A DNA stretch of 64,000 bases from Victivallis lenta (GCF_009695545.1 NZ_VUNS01000001.1:310001-374000); one strand, 5' to 3'; counted from the stretch's first letter, positions 8,481-20,132 are shown. Notes: generated by a model not told the origin, from the letters alone. Program-made: numbers and translations.

Positions 8481-10001
8481 ATGAATATGAAAAGAACCGC
8501 ACCGTTTTTCGCCGCGCTTTTCGCCGGCTCCCTGCTTGCGGGCGCCGCAATCGACAACTCCGCGCTGATGCCGCCGTACAAACCGGATGCCGAAGTCGTC
8601 ATGGAGAAGGATGCCGAGGGCGGCGAGACGCCGGATTGGATCAAAAGCCTCATCATCGTCGAACTGCGCATCCACTCCGCTTCGACCGACGGAACCGTAA
8701 AGGGGCTGCTCCCGGCCCTCGACCATCTGGCGGAGATGGGGGTCAACGGCGTCTGGCTCACGCCGCCGATCAACGGCGGGAACGGCTACGGAAACTTCGG
8801 GATCCACACCCTGAGCCCGCTGCTGACCGGAGAGAAGAATCCCGTGAAACAGTGGCAGGTGCTCCGCAACTTCGTGGACGAGGCGCATAAACGGAATATC
8901 CGGGTCTTCTTCGACGTCGTAAACTGAGGCGCCACGAAGCATGAGGGAGGCAGCAGACTGCTGAAGGAGAAGCCGGAGTGGTTCGGAGAGTATTTCGCTC
9001 CGTATGCCGGCTGGTTTTTCAACTGGGAGAACAGGGAGCTCAACGAGTGGTTCTCCTCCCGGCTGGTCGAATGGTTCCTCATGACCGGGGTCGACGGCTT
9101 CCGCTGCGACTGCGCGCCGAACTATTCGGGCTTCGGCCCGTTTGAGACGGCGAAGAAGCGCATGCGCAGCTTCGGCCGCAAGGTCGTCTTCATGGCGGAG
9201 TGGACCTCGAGCGGAAAAAATGTATTCGATCTCGACCAGCTCACCTTCTGCTTCACGGACGCGAAGGGGAAGAGACGCACGCACTGGGTCGGGGACGTCT
9301 ATTTGAAGAAGAACATCGTCGATATGGTCAGAAGCGGCGAGGAGCTCCGCGCGTGGGACGACATGGAACGCGAACCGGGGACGAAACGCTTCTACACCTA
9401 TATGCTCTCCTGCCATGATTCCGACCATTATATCGTGAAGGGCAGTCCGATCACGATCGGATATCAGGCGATCTTCGCGCCGTTCATCCCGCTCTGGTAT
9501 GTCGGCGAGGAGTGGGACAATGCTCCGCGTTTCTTCGTGGACTACTTCTACAGGCGGGACAAACACCCGGTCCCGAAGAAATGGCGGCTCTACGGCAACG
9601 TGATCGACTGGGCGCAGAAGGAGGAGAACCGCGATTTCTTCGAGCTCGTGAAGAAGATGATCCGCATCCGGCGGCAGCACCCGGAGATCTTCGAATATTT
9701 CCCCGGCAGCCACCGCGACTCAAACATCTGCAAGGTTGCGACGGACCGTCCGGGACTCCTGCAGGCGTATGCGCGCTTCCGCAACGGCCGGGCGGTTCTC
9801 ATTGTGCCGAACAACACGGAGAAGGCGGAACGATTCCGCATCACGATCCCGTTCCGGGAAGCGGAGCTTGCGGCCGGAAAGACGTACAGAGTCACCGACC
9901 TGCTGGAGGATCGCACCGCCGCAGAGGTGCGAAACGGCTCCTTCGAAGCAGAAATCGCGGCCGGACAGCTCGGCGTCTTTCTCGTCGCCCCCGCGGAATG
10001 A
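8481..10001 (+). pseudogene. GH13 alpha-amylase-family enzyme interrupted by one in-frame TGA
   Basis: The reading frame runs from ATG 8481 to 10001 (506 codons) with one internal stop, TGA at 8925-8927, in the same frame. A signal peptide (residues 4-22) is present. Catalytic residues survive downstream: nucleophile in DGFRCD (about 210), acid/base Glu in FMAEW (about 240), and HD (about 313). The stop falls after FFDVVN, where a Trp (TGG) before GATKHEGG is plausible, so a single G-to-A change would restore the gene. Either a recent nonsense mutation, an assembly error, or readthrough. Would hydrolyse alpha-glucans outside the cytoplasm. Confidence 0.8.
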
Positions 10002-10885
10002 GAAGGCTGCTGTTTGCCGCGCTCCTGCTGCCTGTTTTTGCCGGCTGCCGCATTCCGGAGGAACCGGGGCTGCTGGTACACGACACGGGGACGCTCCGGA
10101 TCGAGCTGATCGACCCGGCCATTCCGGCCGACGTGAGAAAGACGGGCTGCCGCTTCCTGCGCGGCGGCTGGCTCCGGGGAGTCTATCCGCACGGCTCGCA
10201 GCGGAGCATCCTGCGGACCCGGTCGATACACCCGAGGCTCCCCGCTTTCGGATTCCCATTCGAATTCTATCCGGCCCCGGAGCTGGCGTTCGGAACGGAG
10301 CCGGGGCATTCGACCCGGCTTCAGCTCGGCGTCGGCATTGTCCGCGAGAAGGGCGAAGGCAGGTTCGAAACCGTCCCGGTCGAACTGTTCCCGTGGCGGA
10401 GCTCGAAGGAGAGCGCGGGGGGAGTGACGCGCTTCACGTTCCGGCAGAACTCCGGACTGCATGCCGGATATGCGTATGAGCTGAGCGTGCGCGTCACACT
10501 GGAGCAGGGAGCAGATTCCATCAGCTTCGAGCTGGAGCTTGCCAATACCGGCGGGAAACCGATCGAATCCGAATTGTACGCGCATCCGTTCTTCGAAACG
10601 GTTCCCGGTTTCGGAGCGGGATGGTTCCGCCTGCCGGGAGCGCCCCGGGAGGCGATCGCCGCAGCTCCCGGCACCAGGGAGCTTGTGAAGCGCGCGGAGA
10701 CGGTTTCCGCCGGAAACTTCTCGCCGCTCTGCAATGCGGTTGTGATCCGCACCGTTCCTCCCATGTACCGGGCTGTCTTCTGGAGAAACTCCGTGGACTG
10801 CTTCTCCCTGGAGCCTTTCTGGCCCGTTTCCCTCCGCCCAGGCGAGCGGCGGAAATGGGTGTGCGTGCTGACGCTCATCCGGTAG
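9998..10885 (+). CDS. Mutarotase-like lipoprotein
   Basis: A 295-aa protein beginning with a lipobox (LLLPVFAGC, Cys about 18), so predicted membrane-anchored. It is rich in beta-strand and resembles the galactose mutarotase/aldose-1-epimerase-like fold, including an HPFFE stretch near 197; I am not certain of the exact family. ATGA overlap with the GH13 frame indicates coupling to it. A role in processing the sugar released by the GH13 enzyme fits the context but is inferred. Confidence 0.65.
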   Translation: MRRLLFAALLLPVFAGCRIPEEPGLLVHDTGTLRIELIDPAIPADVRKTGCRFLRGGWLRGVYPHGSQRSILRTRSIHPRLPAFGFPFEFYPAPELAFGTEPGHSTRLQLGVGIVREKGEGRFETVPVELFPWRSSKESAGGVTRFTFRQNSGLHAGYAYELSVRVTLEQGADSISFELELANTGGKPIESELYAHPFFETVPGFGAGWFRLPGAPREAIAAAPGTRELVKRAETVSAGNFSPLCNAVVIRTVPPMYRAVFWRNSVDCFSLEPFWPVSLRPGERRKWVCVLTLIR

Positions 10886-10908
10886 CACGCCCCCTCCCGC
10901 GGTCGGGC

Positions 10909-10936
10909 TTGCATTTTTCCGCGGCGGCGATATAAT
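10909..10936 (+). promoter_or_regulatory. Orphan promoter with no gene downstream
   Basis: TTGCAT (10909-10914), 16 bp, TATAAT (10931-10936). The next 110 bp hold ribosome-site-like GGAGG and GGAAGAG, but the only ATG frame (11008) is 7 codons long. The palindrome at 11054 follows. Could be the front of a deleted gene or a short RNA. Confidence 0.45.
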
Positions 10937-11053
10937 ATGGCCGGCGTTTTGAGAAGGAGAACAGAAACTCCGGAGGAATCCCGACGCAGACGATTCACCG
11001 GAAGAGTTATGTCGCGGGCGGTCACACTTTGAGCAAATGCTCGTGGCCTGCGG

Positions 11054-11082
11054 TTAAGAGCTTATTCAGGGATAAGCTCTAA
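11054..11082. repeat. 29-bp palindromic element, copy 2 (inverted relative to 6471)
   Basis: AAGAGCTTATTCAGGGATAA then GCTCTAA: a strong AGAGCTTAT/ATAAGCTCT hairpin. It is the reverse complement of the copy at 6471-6498, so the two bracket the GntR-pseudopilin-GH13 cassette in inverted orientation. Confidence 0.65.
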
Positions 11083-11179
11083 GGATTCTCCATTCCGATA
11101 ATTTTCCCTGATTCCGCCTGTTCTTGAAGAGTACACTGTTCGAGGAAGAAAAAAAAATTCTTTTTTTCCAGATCATCTC

Positions 11180-11228
11180 TTGACTTTTCGTTAAAAAACT
11201 CTCATAATATTAATGAAACAAATTTCAT
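11180..11228 (+). promoter_or_regulatory. Promoter and candidate LacI-family operator
   Basis: TTGACT (11180-11185), 17 bp, CATAAT (11203-11208). Immediately after the -10 is a perfect palindrome ATGAAA CAAA TTTCAT (11213-11228), well placed to block transcription. I infer autoregulation by the LacI protein encoded at 11268. Confidence 0.6.
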
Positions 11229-11267
11229 ATGCAATGAAACAATTCCCAAAAGTTGGATGAAAGTGAT

Positions 11268-12257
11268 ATGAGCCGCGATTCACAAAGTATTTATACCGTT
11301 GCCAAAAAGGCCGGTTGTTCGCCGAGCACGGTGTCCCGGGTACTGACGAATTCCACCCGGGTCAATCCGGATACGCGAGCCCGGATTCTGGCCGCAATGC
11401 GCGAGATGAAATTCATCGCGCGGAAACGAGTGCCGCAAATAGGGATACTGGTTTCCAATCTGTCCGGAGCCAAACTGACGAGTTATATTTCGCAATTGCT
11501 TCGCCTGACGATGCTGGAATTGGTGAAACGCGATTGCGTGATTCGCCTGCTGAACGGAGAACTCGAGGACTGGGGACTCGATGATCATTTTGATGCGATT
11601 ATTTCACTGGCATACGATGAGAGCGTCAACCGTTTGATGTCGGAATATCCGGCGCCGGTAATTTCATTGAATAATCCTTTGGCCGCAAGCTGTTTATATG
11701 AAATTCACTCTGATCACCGCCAAAGTGCCCGGATCGCGACCGAATATCTGCTGACCATGGGACACCGGAACATCATGATGATCTGCTATAAAAAAGCGGT
11801 CGGCGGCATCGGGGACTGGGGGATGCTGGAACGGATCGCCGCATTCCGGGAAACCCTCGAAAGATTCGGATTGCGCGCTGACCGGATCGCGTATACCGAC
11901 GCAGAACCAATTGATAATATTCTGCTTCGCGCCCGGGCGGACAATGTCACCGGACTTGTGGTGTTCTCTGAAGATGAAATGCGGATTCCTTATTTGCTCG
12001 GGCATGTCATGAAAGTACGGATTCCTGACGAGATGTCGGTGATTATGGAAGATTTGCCGGGCGTATTAGACCAGACCATTCCTCCGATTACCGCGGTGCG
12101 TCAGCCGTTTGCGCGGATGATCGCTGAAATCATGACACGTCTGGATAAAATTCTGGCCGGAGACCGCGAACCGGCGGAACCGGTGATTTTCGAGAACGAA
12201 CTCATTATCCGGGAGTCCGTGTCACGGATCGGGGATGCATTGCGCCCTGCGAAATAG
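11268..12257 (+). CDS. LacI-family transcriptional regulator
   Basis: A 329-aa repressor. N-terminal LacI helix-turn-helix: [20 protein letters not shown] (about 8-27) and the hinge region with [12 protein letters not shown]; a periplasmic-binding-protein-like effector domain follows. ATG 11268 chosen over a TTG at 11253 because AAAGTGAT precedes it. Heads the second cassette (pseudopilin, GH-A enzyme, GH42-like enzyme), all co-directional, so it likely represses them in the absence of an oligosaccharide. Confidence 0.88.
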   Translation: MSRDSQSIYTVAKKAGCSPSTVSRVLTNSTRVNPDTRARILAAMREMKFIARKRVPQIGILVSNLSGAKLTSYISQLLRLTMLELVKRDCVIRLLNGELEDWGLDDHFDAIISLAYDESVNRLMSEYPAPVISLNNPLAASCLYEIHSDHRQSARIATEYLLTMGHRNIMMICYKKAVGGIGDWGMLERIAAFRETLERFGLRADRIAYTDAEPIDNILLRARADNVTGLVVFSEDEMRIPYLLGHVMKVRIPDEMSVIMEDLPGVLDQTIPPITAVRQPFARMIAEIMTRLDKILAGDREPAEPVIFENELIIRESVSRIGDALRPAK

Positions 12258-12333
12258 AACCGCATACAAAGGAGGTTGCTGCTTCATGGGTATCAAAAAG
12301 GTTACAAGGGCTGAATCACAAGAGGAATTCATC

Positions 12334-13073
<740 letters not shown>

Positions 13074-13089
<16 letters not shown>

Positions 13090-16000
13090 AAATGAATTTC
13101 CGCTACCCTGTCCTTGCCGTTGTGCTGGCAATCGGAAATCTTCTGCCGGCCGCTCCGCAAATGGCGGTCACCCGCGATGCCGATGGAGTCATCCACGCCG
13201 GCGACAGCGATTTCAGGATCGTTCACTGGAATAAATCCTGGAGCGGCACGCTTCAGAACAATCGCAGCGTCATCCTTTCCGGCGAAGGCGGCGACAATAT
13301 CAGCGGCAAAGGCATTCGGCGCACCGGAACCTTCAACGTCGCCGGCGGCGCATTCCGCTATGCGGAAACCGTGCAATCCCCGGCTCCCAATCGGCTTGAT
13401 GTGGAATATGAGCTGGACTCCGATACCCCGGTGCCGACCGCCATGGTCGCTCTCTGCGCCACGTTTCCCGCGGATACGCTTCTGAAGCGTATGCCGAAAT
13501 ACAACGGAAAACCATTTGCGATTCCCGAGGCGTTTGACGAGAAACGCTTTCAGATCTGGACCGAAACCAGGAAACTTAACACACTGGAACTGCCGCTGCC
13601 GTCGGGAATCCTTGTGATTCGCGGAAGATTCTCGGCGATGTGGCAGGACAACCGCAAATACGGGGAAAATAATGCCCAGCTGCGACTCTGTTTCCTGCCG
13701 GAAATGAATGGCGGCATCCGCCATGCCGAAGCCGCATTCTCGTTTGAAATGTGCCCGTATGAAGTGATTCCGCTGGACCTGTCATCGGCAATGAACATGG
13801 GATTCAAGGATGAATGCGCAGATGACCAAAAGGGCGGCTGGACCGATCAGGGCCCCGACAACGACCTTGCCATGATGAAGCCCGGCGCTCAATCCATGGG
13901 CGGAATCACATTCCGGATCGTCGACCCGGAAAAAAATCAGGGCAGATCCTGCATCGCGCTTCGCGGCCGGCAGCGGGAATATTTCCCCGCAGAAGCCAGA
14001 GTCAAGGTCAACGGACAGGGGCGGACGCTCTTCCTCCTCAACGGCCTTGCGTGGCCTCCGGCCCGGAATCAGGTCTGCGGTGAAATCGAAATCGTTTACG
14101 ACGACAACTCCTGTCAACGGGTGGAATTGCACAACGGCATCGACACCGGTAATTTCTGGTTCCCCTCCCCGCTGAAAAACGGCGTCGTCGTCTGGGAAAA
14201 TATGAATGCGACTTCCAATATCGGCCTGTACGCCACCGGAATCCCGCTGAAAAACCAGCCGGTGAAGGAGCTGTGCTTCCGAAGCCGCGGCACGGTCTGG
14301 ATGATCGTTGCGGCCTCCATCGCCAAAACGGAAATGAAACCCGAACTGGCCGGCCCCATCGAGATCAGAGCCAACGCCGTCTGGGGAGCCATTGAGCAGG
14401 ACAATGACGTTATTCCGGGTTCCATCGCCGACTTTTCGAATCTTCTCGATGCACCGGCGGGAAAATACGGTTTCTGCCGTGTCAACGGCGATCATTTCGA
14501 ATTCACGGACCGGCCGGGAATCCCGGTGCGGTTCTGGGGAACCAACCTGACCTTCCTTGCCAACTTCCTGAGTCATGCGGAAACAGACCGAATGGTTGAC
14601 CGGATCGCCGCTGCCGGTATGAATATCGTGCGGCTGCATCACTTCGATCAGGAATATGCGGCCGGAACATATTGCAAAATCGCAGACTTCATGGAACGGC
14701 GCGACCGGATCGATTATCTCGTTGCCGCCTGCAGGAAACGCGGCATCTATCTGACACTGGATTTGTACACCTACCGTTTTGTGAACGGCAAGGAGTTCGG
14801 GTACCCCGACCGCCGCCTGACGCCCCTGGAATACAAGGCGCTGGTTCTTTTTGATTCCAGGGTGCGGGAAGATTTTCTGGCCTTCACCAAATCCCTGGTG
14901 GAGCCGGTCAATCCCTACACCAATCTGGCCTGGAAAGACGATCCGGCTTTTGCGTTCATCGGGTTGATCAACGAAACCATGCTCCCGGATTCGGTGGAAC
15001 GCAGTCCGCTTCTGCAGAAAATCGTCGATCGGCAATTTGCGGCGTACGCCGCAGAACACAAGCTCGATGTCACCCCCGATAACCGGAACACGCTCCGGGA
15101 GCGCTTCGTCATGGAGAAGACCCGCACCAGTGTGGCGGAGCTGGCGGAGGAAGTTCGGAAACTCGGGATCAAGATTCCGCTCACCGACCTCAACGTGGGT
15201 TGCGACCCGCGCATCGGCATCATGCGGAATGATCTGGAATTTGCCGATAACCACATGTACTGGGGGCATCCCACCTATCTCAGGAAACTTTGGCAGCCGC
15301 CGGTGGCCATCACCGCCGCCAGTGCCGCGGGAGCGTTTGCCGGCGGACTCAACGTGATGTTCCCCGCCAGGATGTTCGGAGTGCCCTACACCATCACGGA
15401 ATGGAATTTCGTTGATCCCAACCCCTATAATGTCGAAGGCGCATTTCTGACCGGAGCATATGGCGCACTCCAGAATTATGCGGGCTTCTGCCGCTTTGAA
15501 TGGGGAATCGTGGCGGATCGCAGCAAAATGGGCGGATTCGGGTTCTGCAACGATCCCCTGCAGCTGCTGGCAATGCGAGCCGGAAGCTGTTTTTTCCTGC
15601 GCGGGGACGTGCGTTCCGCGACAACGGCAATCCCGATGCAGGTTCCCAAAGTGCTGCCCGAAAATCCCGGCTGGCGGAGATTCCCCGAAGTCATGCAGCG
15701 GCTCGGGCTGCTGGTGAAAACCGGCATGCTGGTTCAAGGGAGTCCAATCCCGGCGGGAACCCGTGCATTCATCGCCCCCGAAGCCATGCCGGATATCGAT
15801 GGGAAACCGGTATTTTCCGGACATTTTGCTTCAGATGTGTTGACGGCTATGGCGGCAGGCAATATTATCCCTGCACGGCTCATCGATTTGAAAAAAGGCC
15901 GGTTCACCTCGGAAACCGGCGAGATTGAGCTGGTTTCCACGCAAAGAAGCCTCAAGGTTGCAACCGGCAGGAGTGAAGCGGTTCTCGGTGATGCCGGAAC

Positions 16001-16388
16001 GGAATTCCACGGCAAATTTGCCCGGGTGAAAATTCAGGAGGCATTCGGCGCCGTACTGATTGCCGCCCGGGACAACAGGCCGCTGACGGAAAGCCGCCGG
16101 ATCTTCATCTGTCACCTGACCGACCTGAAGGGCGACGGGATGCGCTTTCTTGACCGCGGCATGTCCATTGTCGATGACTGGGGGACGGATACCATGCTGA
16201 TGAGACGCGGCAGTGCCGAGATCACGCTGAAAGGCGGAGCCGGAATGAAGCTCTACGCCTGCACCACCGCCGGGAAGCGTCTCTTCCCGGTTTCGACGAC
16301 CCCCGGCGGCGACGGCGGAATCTCGTTCCTCGCCAGAAATTTCGTTGGCGATCAGGCCGTCTGCGTTTACGAACTGACTGCGGAATAA
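13074..16388 (+). CDS. Exported clan GH-A glycoside hydrolase-like protein (1104 aa)
   Basis: Large secreted protein with an N-terminal signal peptide ending about LLPAAPQ, roughly 450 residues of beta-sandwich, a TIM-barrel (about 470-830) and a C-terminal beta domain. Barrel strands contain [10 protein letters not shown] and [11 protein letters not shown]. The likely acid/base is Glu634 ([10 protein letters not shown]) and the likely nucleophile Glu776 (TITEWNF), the clan GH-A layout. Paralogous in architecture to the gene at 27673-30837. ATG 13074 overlaps the pseudopilin gene and has GGGAG 7 nt upstream; ATG 13092 is the alternative. Substrate unknown, probably a plant or host polysaccharide side chain. 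Confidence 0.78.
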
Positions 16389-16411
16389 AACAACTGAAAA
16401 GGAAATCGTTT

Positions 16412-18520
16412 ATGAAGCCGATGGATGACGACATTCACTCCCGGCAGCGAACCGGATGGAAGGTGCTTGCTTCCAATTCGGCCTTCTTTTCGAAGCTGGG
16501 TTTCACCTACGATCCGCCGCGTTTTGATGCAAACGGCGAACTGATCCGTTTCTACGACACCGAAAGGATGCTCCGCTACCACCGCGAGATGTTCGCCCGC
16601 GGTGTGAAGCTCCACTCTTCGCTGTTATTTTCCGGCTGGATCGGTGACGGAAAATTCGATTATGCCGAAACCGACCGGGTGCTGTCCGCAATTGCCTCGC
16701 TGGGGCCGGGAGTGCGCTATCTGCCCCGCGTCAAGTTCAATGCTCCGCTGGACTGGGGGAAAAACCACCCGGAGGAGCTCTGTGTCTACTTCGACGGTCC
16801 CCGGGACCGGGAAGGGATCCGGAATCTCGCCGGAGGTCTGCGTCAGGATATTCTGGGCTACGACGGCGACGGCTACTACGCCATCAATTACCGCGATGAC
16901 CGCCCCAACCGCAATGGTCTCATTGCCAATCAGAGTTTTTCCTCCGAAGTCTGGCGGCGGGATGCGGTTGACGCCCTGATCCGGCTGATCCGCCACGTTC
17001 AGGCAACGCCGTGGCACGATATGATTATCGGCTGGCACATCGCTTACGGCAACTGCGGCGAAACCGCGTTGTGGGGCGGCTTCAATCAGCCGGTGATGAG
17101 AACGGGCGACTTCGGGATCTCCCATCGCAAAGCATTTTTCGACTGGGGGATGAAGTGTTACGGATCGCTGAAAAAAATGCGCGAAACCTGGCTGCTGCCG
17201 GAATTGACCCGGGAGAACATCGAACCGCCGCCGCCGTCCCTGCGGCAGGGCGGCACCCGGAATGCCGAAGAATTTTTCCGAACCTCTCCCGCGGCTCAAA
17301 TCTGCATCGACTATGACCGTTTTCTTTGCGAAAAAGATGCGGAATCCCTTGAAATTCTCTGCCGGGCAGCCAAAACAGCCGATGACAGGCCGGCGGGAGG
17401 TTTTTATGGATATTACCTGACGCTGCCCCGGGCGGCCTATGCCGGTCACTGCGCCTATGACAGGGTTTTGAATTCTCCGTGGATTGATTTTCTCTGTGCT
17501 CCGGCCGGATATTACCGCCGGGGGGTCGGGGAACCCGGCGGCGAACAGGTTTGCGCCCAGTCGATCACCCGCCGCAAGCTCTTTCTGGACGAACTGGATC
17601 TGCGTACCCATCTGGCGCAGGAAAAACCCCGTGCCGCCAACTGGCCGGAAACCCGCTATCTATTGTGGCGCGAATTCGCCCGATGCCTGATGTATGACAA
17701 TAATTTCTGGTGGATGGATCTGGGCGGCGGCTGGTTCGATTCCCCGGAGATCGCGGCGGAAATCGGCAAGCTCGAAAAACTGGCGCGCCGCCTGCGGAAA
17801 CGTTCTGTGCCGCATTTCCCGGCACAGGTGCTGATACTGTCCAGCGACGAGGCGTTTCTGTATCATCGTCCCAGTTTCGATCTGCACCGCGATCTGATGC
17901 AGGAAACGCCGGCCGAGCTTCAACTGTGCGCGGTGACAATCGACCATTACCGCACTTCCGATCTGAACTCCTTGCCGCTGGACCGCTATCGTCTTGTGAT
18001 CATTCTGAATTCCTTTGAACCGGATTCCGATGCGGCGGCAATATTGGCAAAAGGAGTTGCTGCGGAAACACCGATTCTCTGGATGTACGCTTCAGGCCGG
18101 GTTCACGGCGACGATCCATCCGGCTTGCCTTTGAAGGCCTTTACGCCGCCGCCGGAGTTCGGAATCAAATTCGGGAATTTGCCGGAGCGGCGGTTTCTGA
18201 GCGAAGAACATGAATATCCGATGTTCGGCATAGATGTCTCCGATTCCGAAGATATTACAGTTCTGGCACGCTACTCGGACGGAACTCCCGCCGCAGCCGA
18301 ATGCCGGCGGAATGGACGCCTGACGCTCCGGGTTGCAGTACCGCTTCTTAGCAAGTTCGAGTTCCGGGAGATTCTTCGCCGCGCCGGAATCCAACCGTAC
18401 CGGGAGGGCTTTGCCGCCTGTTACGGAAATGACCGGTTCCATGGAATCTTTGAAGACGGAGGCTCGTCATTCGAATTTTACGAAAAATTGCCTGGAAATC
18501 AAAGCCGGCATCTGGCTTGA
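16412..18520 (+). CDS. GH42-like beta-galactosidase-type enzyme, cytoplasmic
   Basis: A 702-aa protein without a signal peptide. An N-terminal TIM-barrel-like region (residues about 40-430) is followed by a GATase-like domain (DRYRLVIILNSF about 530), the order seen in GH42-type enzymes. Candidate catalytic Glu residues are in GNCGETALWG (about 215) and FLDELDLRTH (about 395); assignment is tentative. AAGGAAA ribosome site; 23 bp after the exported GH-A gene, so it probably finishes off imported oligosaccharides from that enzyme. Last gene of the LacI cassette. Confidence 0.7.
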   Translation: MKPMDDDIHSRQRTGWKVLASNSAFFSKLGFTYDPPRFDANGELIRFYDTERMLRYHREMFARGVKLHSSLLFSGWIGDGKFDYAETDRVLSAIASLGPGVRYLPRVKFNAPLDWGKNHPEELCVYFDGPRDREGIRNLAGGLRQDILGYDGDGYYAINYRDDRPNRNGLIANQSFSSEVWRRDAVDALIRLIRHVQATPWHDMIIGWHIAYGNCGETALWGGFNQPVMRTGDFGISHRKAFFDWGMKCYGSLKKMRETWLLPELTRENIEPPPPSLRQGGTRNAEEFFRTSPAAQICIDYDRFLCEKDAESLEILCRAAKTADDRPAGGFYGYYLTLPRAAYAGHCAYDRVLNSPWIDFLCAPAGYYRRGVGEPGGEQVCAQSITRRKLFLDELDLRTHLAQEKPRAANWPETRYLLWREFARCLMYDNNFWWMDLGGGWFDSPEIAAEIGKLEKLARRLRKRSVPHFPAQVLILSSDEAFLYHRPSFDLHRDLMQETPAELQLCAVTIDHYRTSDLNSLPLDRYRLVIILNSFEPDSDAAAILAKGVAAETPILWMYASGRVHGDDPSGLPLKAFTPPPEFGIKFGNLPERRFLSEEHEYPMFGIDVSDSEDITVLARYSDGTPAAAECRRNGRLTLRVAVPLLSKFEFREILRRAGIQPYREGFAACYGNDRFHGIFEDGGSSFEFYEKLPGNQSRHLA

Positions 18521-18809
18521 CGGAGCTTCCCACAAATTTGCAGACAAATGTTCGACTGGAACAAACTCCAGGTCGGGCGCTCTTCCGGATTTCATCGGCC
18601 GTGCCGCGCGGCACGAAGCCGGATATTCTCCGTTCCAGCCGGACAGATTCGGAGCCGGATTTTCATTCCGCCGGCCTCCCAGTCTCCCGGCACAATGAAA
18701 TCGATGTAAGACAGCCTCCCGTCACCGATCCATGCCGCAGAATCGTCGTTCCCGGTTCCCCGCGAAACCATCTCTCGAAATCAATACTCTTATTATTCGC
18801 ATAAACCAT
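18521..18809 (-). pseudogene. Possible frameshifted gene relic
   Basis: On the minus strand an ATG at 18809 opens MVYANNKSIDFERWFRGEPG; one frame over, the text continues protein-like as NDDSAAWIGDGRLSYIDFIV and on to a stop near 18596. A third-frame stretch follows toward 18521. The pattern suggests a small degraded gene with frameshifts, but I cannot name a family. From 18810 to 19170 I see no gene. Confidence 0.25.
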
Positions 18810-19170
18810 CTGTTTTCACTTCACTTTTGCGGTAATCGTCCGGAGCACCCGAAAATAAACTTAATGAATAGATAATTTTATTGATCTTCGACATTCCCTC
18901 TCCGGACAGAACGGAATTCCGGGCCGTTTTTCAAAACAGCCGCTTCGGAAATTTTTGAAAACACGGGAGCCGCGAAGCATGAAACATGATGGACGTTTGC
19001 GGTTTCCGGTACATCGGACCGCCGCCGCCGGAAAAGCCCGCGGCCGGAATTCCTCAGCCGGAACGATCCGAGCGCACGAAAGCGCCTTTCCGCCGTTTAT
19101 TATTATAAGTCCAAACAGATTCACTCGATAAAATTATTGTCACATTTTCATAATTGTCCGGTTTTTCGAC

Positions 19171-19199
19171 TTGTATTTGCGAATTGTATTCATTATATT
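19171..19199 (+). promoter_or_regulatory. Promoter of the AraC-family gene
   Basis: TTGTAT (19171-19176), 17 bp, TATATT (19194-19199). TTGTATT occurs twice here, a possible direct-repeat binding site of the AraC protein itself. Confidence 0.5.
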
Positions 19200-19240
19200 G
19201 TCCTCGGTATCCGATAACGATTAAAACAGGGAAAACAGAA

Positions 19241-20071
19241 ATGGGTGCAATATATAATAATAAGGACAAGTTCAGCTATTCCCTTTTGCGGGACTATCAT
19301 TCGCTCCTGGAACTGCGGCTGCTGGAACTTGCCAACGCGCGTTTCGTATGGAAGGGAAAGAACTCTTTTTCGTTCAACCGCTGCTTCCTGATGCTCGAAG
19401 GCGGCGGCCGCATGATCAACCATACCGCGAACCAGGAATACGAGCTGCGGCCCGGCTATGCGTATTTCATTCCGCCCAGGGTGGAGCTCTCTTATGATTT
19501 CCAGCCCGGCATCAGTCTGCTGAGTTTGCATTTCCAGCTTTATATCCTGCCGGGCGTCGACGTCTTCGACGGTGAAACCCGCTGCCAGGAGCTGACGCTT
19601 GATCCGGACCGGCTGAAGGAGTTCGCCTGCGTCATGGCGAAATCGCCGGACTGGGACGCATTCTGCCGGTTCGAATCCCTGATCTGGAAGCTGCTCTCCG
19701 GCATCAGGGAACCCGATTCGAAACGGCTTGAAAAGCTGACCAGCCTGCATGAAAAATACGGCAAGGTTCTGCAGTACATTCACAGCAACATCAGCGCCGA
19801 CATGGGGGTGGAGGAGATCGCGCGGGAAGCGGGCGTCAAGCGGGACACCTTCTCGCGCCATTTCTCCAACGACTTCGAGGTTCCGCTCAAAACCTTCATC
19901 ATGAACGAGCTGGTCGCCATCTCGGAGCGTTATCTGCTGCACAGCGAACTGCCGGTGCGCGAGATCGCTTCGGAGCTGAAATTCAGCAGCGAATTCTATT
20001 TCTCGACCTTCTTCAAACGGCTGAAGGGCGTCTCCCCGACCCAGTTCCGCGCGATGCGCCGGAAAATCTGA
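19241..20071 (+). CDS. AraC-family transcriptional regulator
   Basis: A 276-aa protein started at ATG 19241 (AGGGAAA upstream) rather than the longer frame from 19154. The N-terminal half is cupin-like (LRPGYAYFIPP). The C-terminal double HTH includes GVEEIAREAGVKRDTFSRHF and IASELKFSSEFYFSTFFKRL, ending GVSPTQFRAMR, the classical AraC signature. It stands alone after the LacI cassette, in the same direction, and may activate neighbouring carbohydrate genes. Target inferred only. Confidence 0.88.
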   Translation: MGAIYNNKDKFSYSLLRDYHSLLELRLLELANARFVWKGKNSFSFNRCFLMLEGGGRMINHTANQEYELRPGYAYFIPPRVELSYDFQPGISLLSLHFQLYILPGVDVFDGETRCQELTLDPDRLKEFACVMAKSPDWDAFCRFESLIWKLLSGIREPDSKRLEKLTSLHEKYGKVLQYIHSNISADMGVEEIAREAGVKRDTFSRHFSNDFEVPLKTFIMNELVAISERYLLHSELPVREIASELKFSSEFYFSTFFKRLKGVSPTQFRAMRRKI

Positions 20072-20090
20072 CCGGAAAGTCAGGTCCCAC

Positions 20091-20132
20091 GGAAAAAACA
20101 GCGCCTCCCGCTTCAAATGAAACGGGAGGCGC
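20091..20132 (-). terminator. Rho-independent terminator of the queF-argJ-purQ operon
   Basis: Stem GCGCCTCCCG (20101-20110)/CGGGAGGCGC (20123-20132). Read on the minus strand it is followed by TGTTTTTT, so it terminates transcription arriving from purQ; a T-run is missing on the plus side. Confidence 0.8.

Noticed and set aside
13782-15824. 680-aa minus-strand frame inside the GH-A gene
   Set aside because: Shadow of the plus-strand gene; no start signal or motif.
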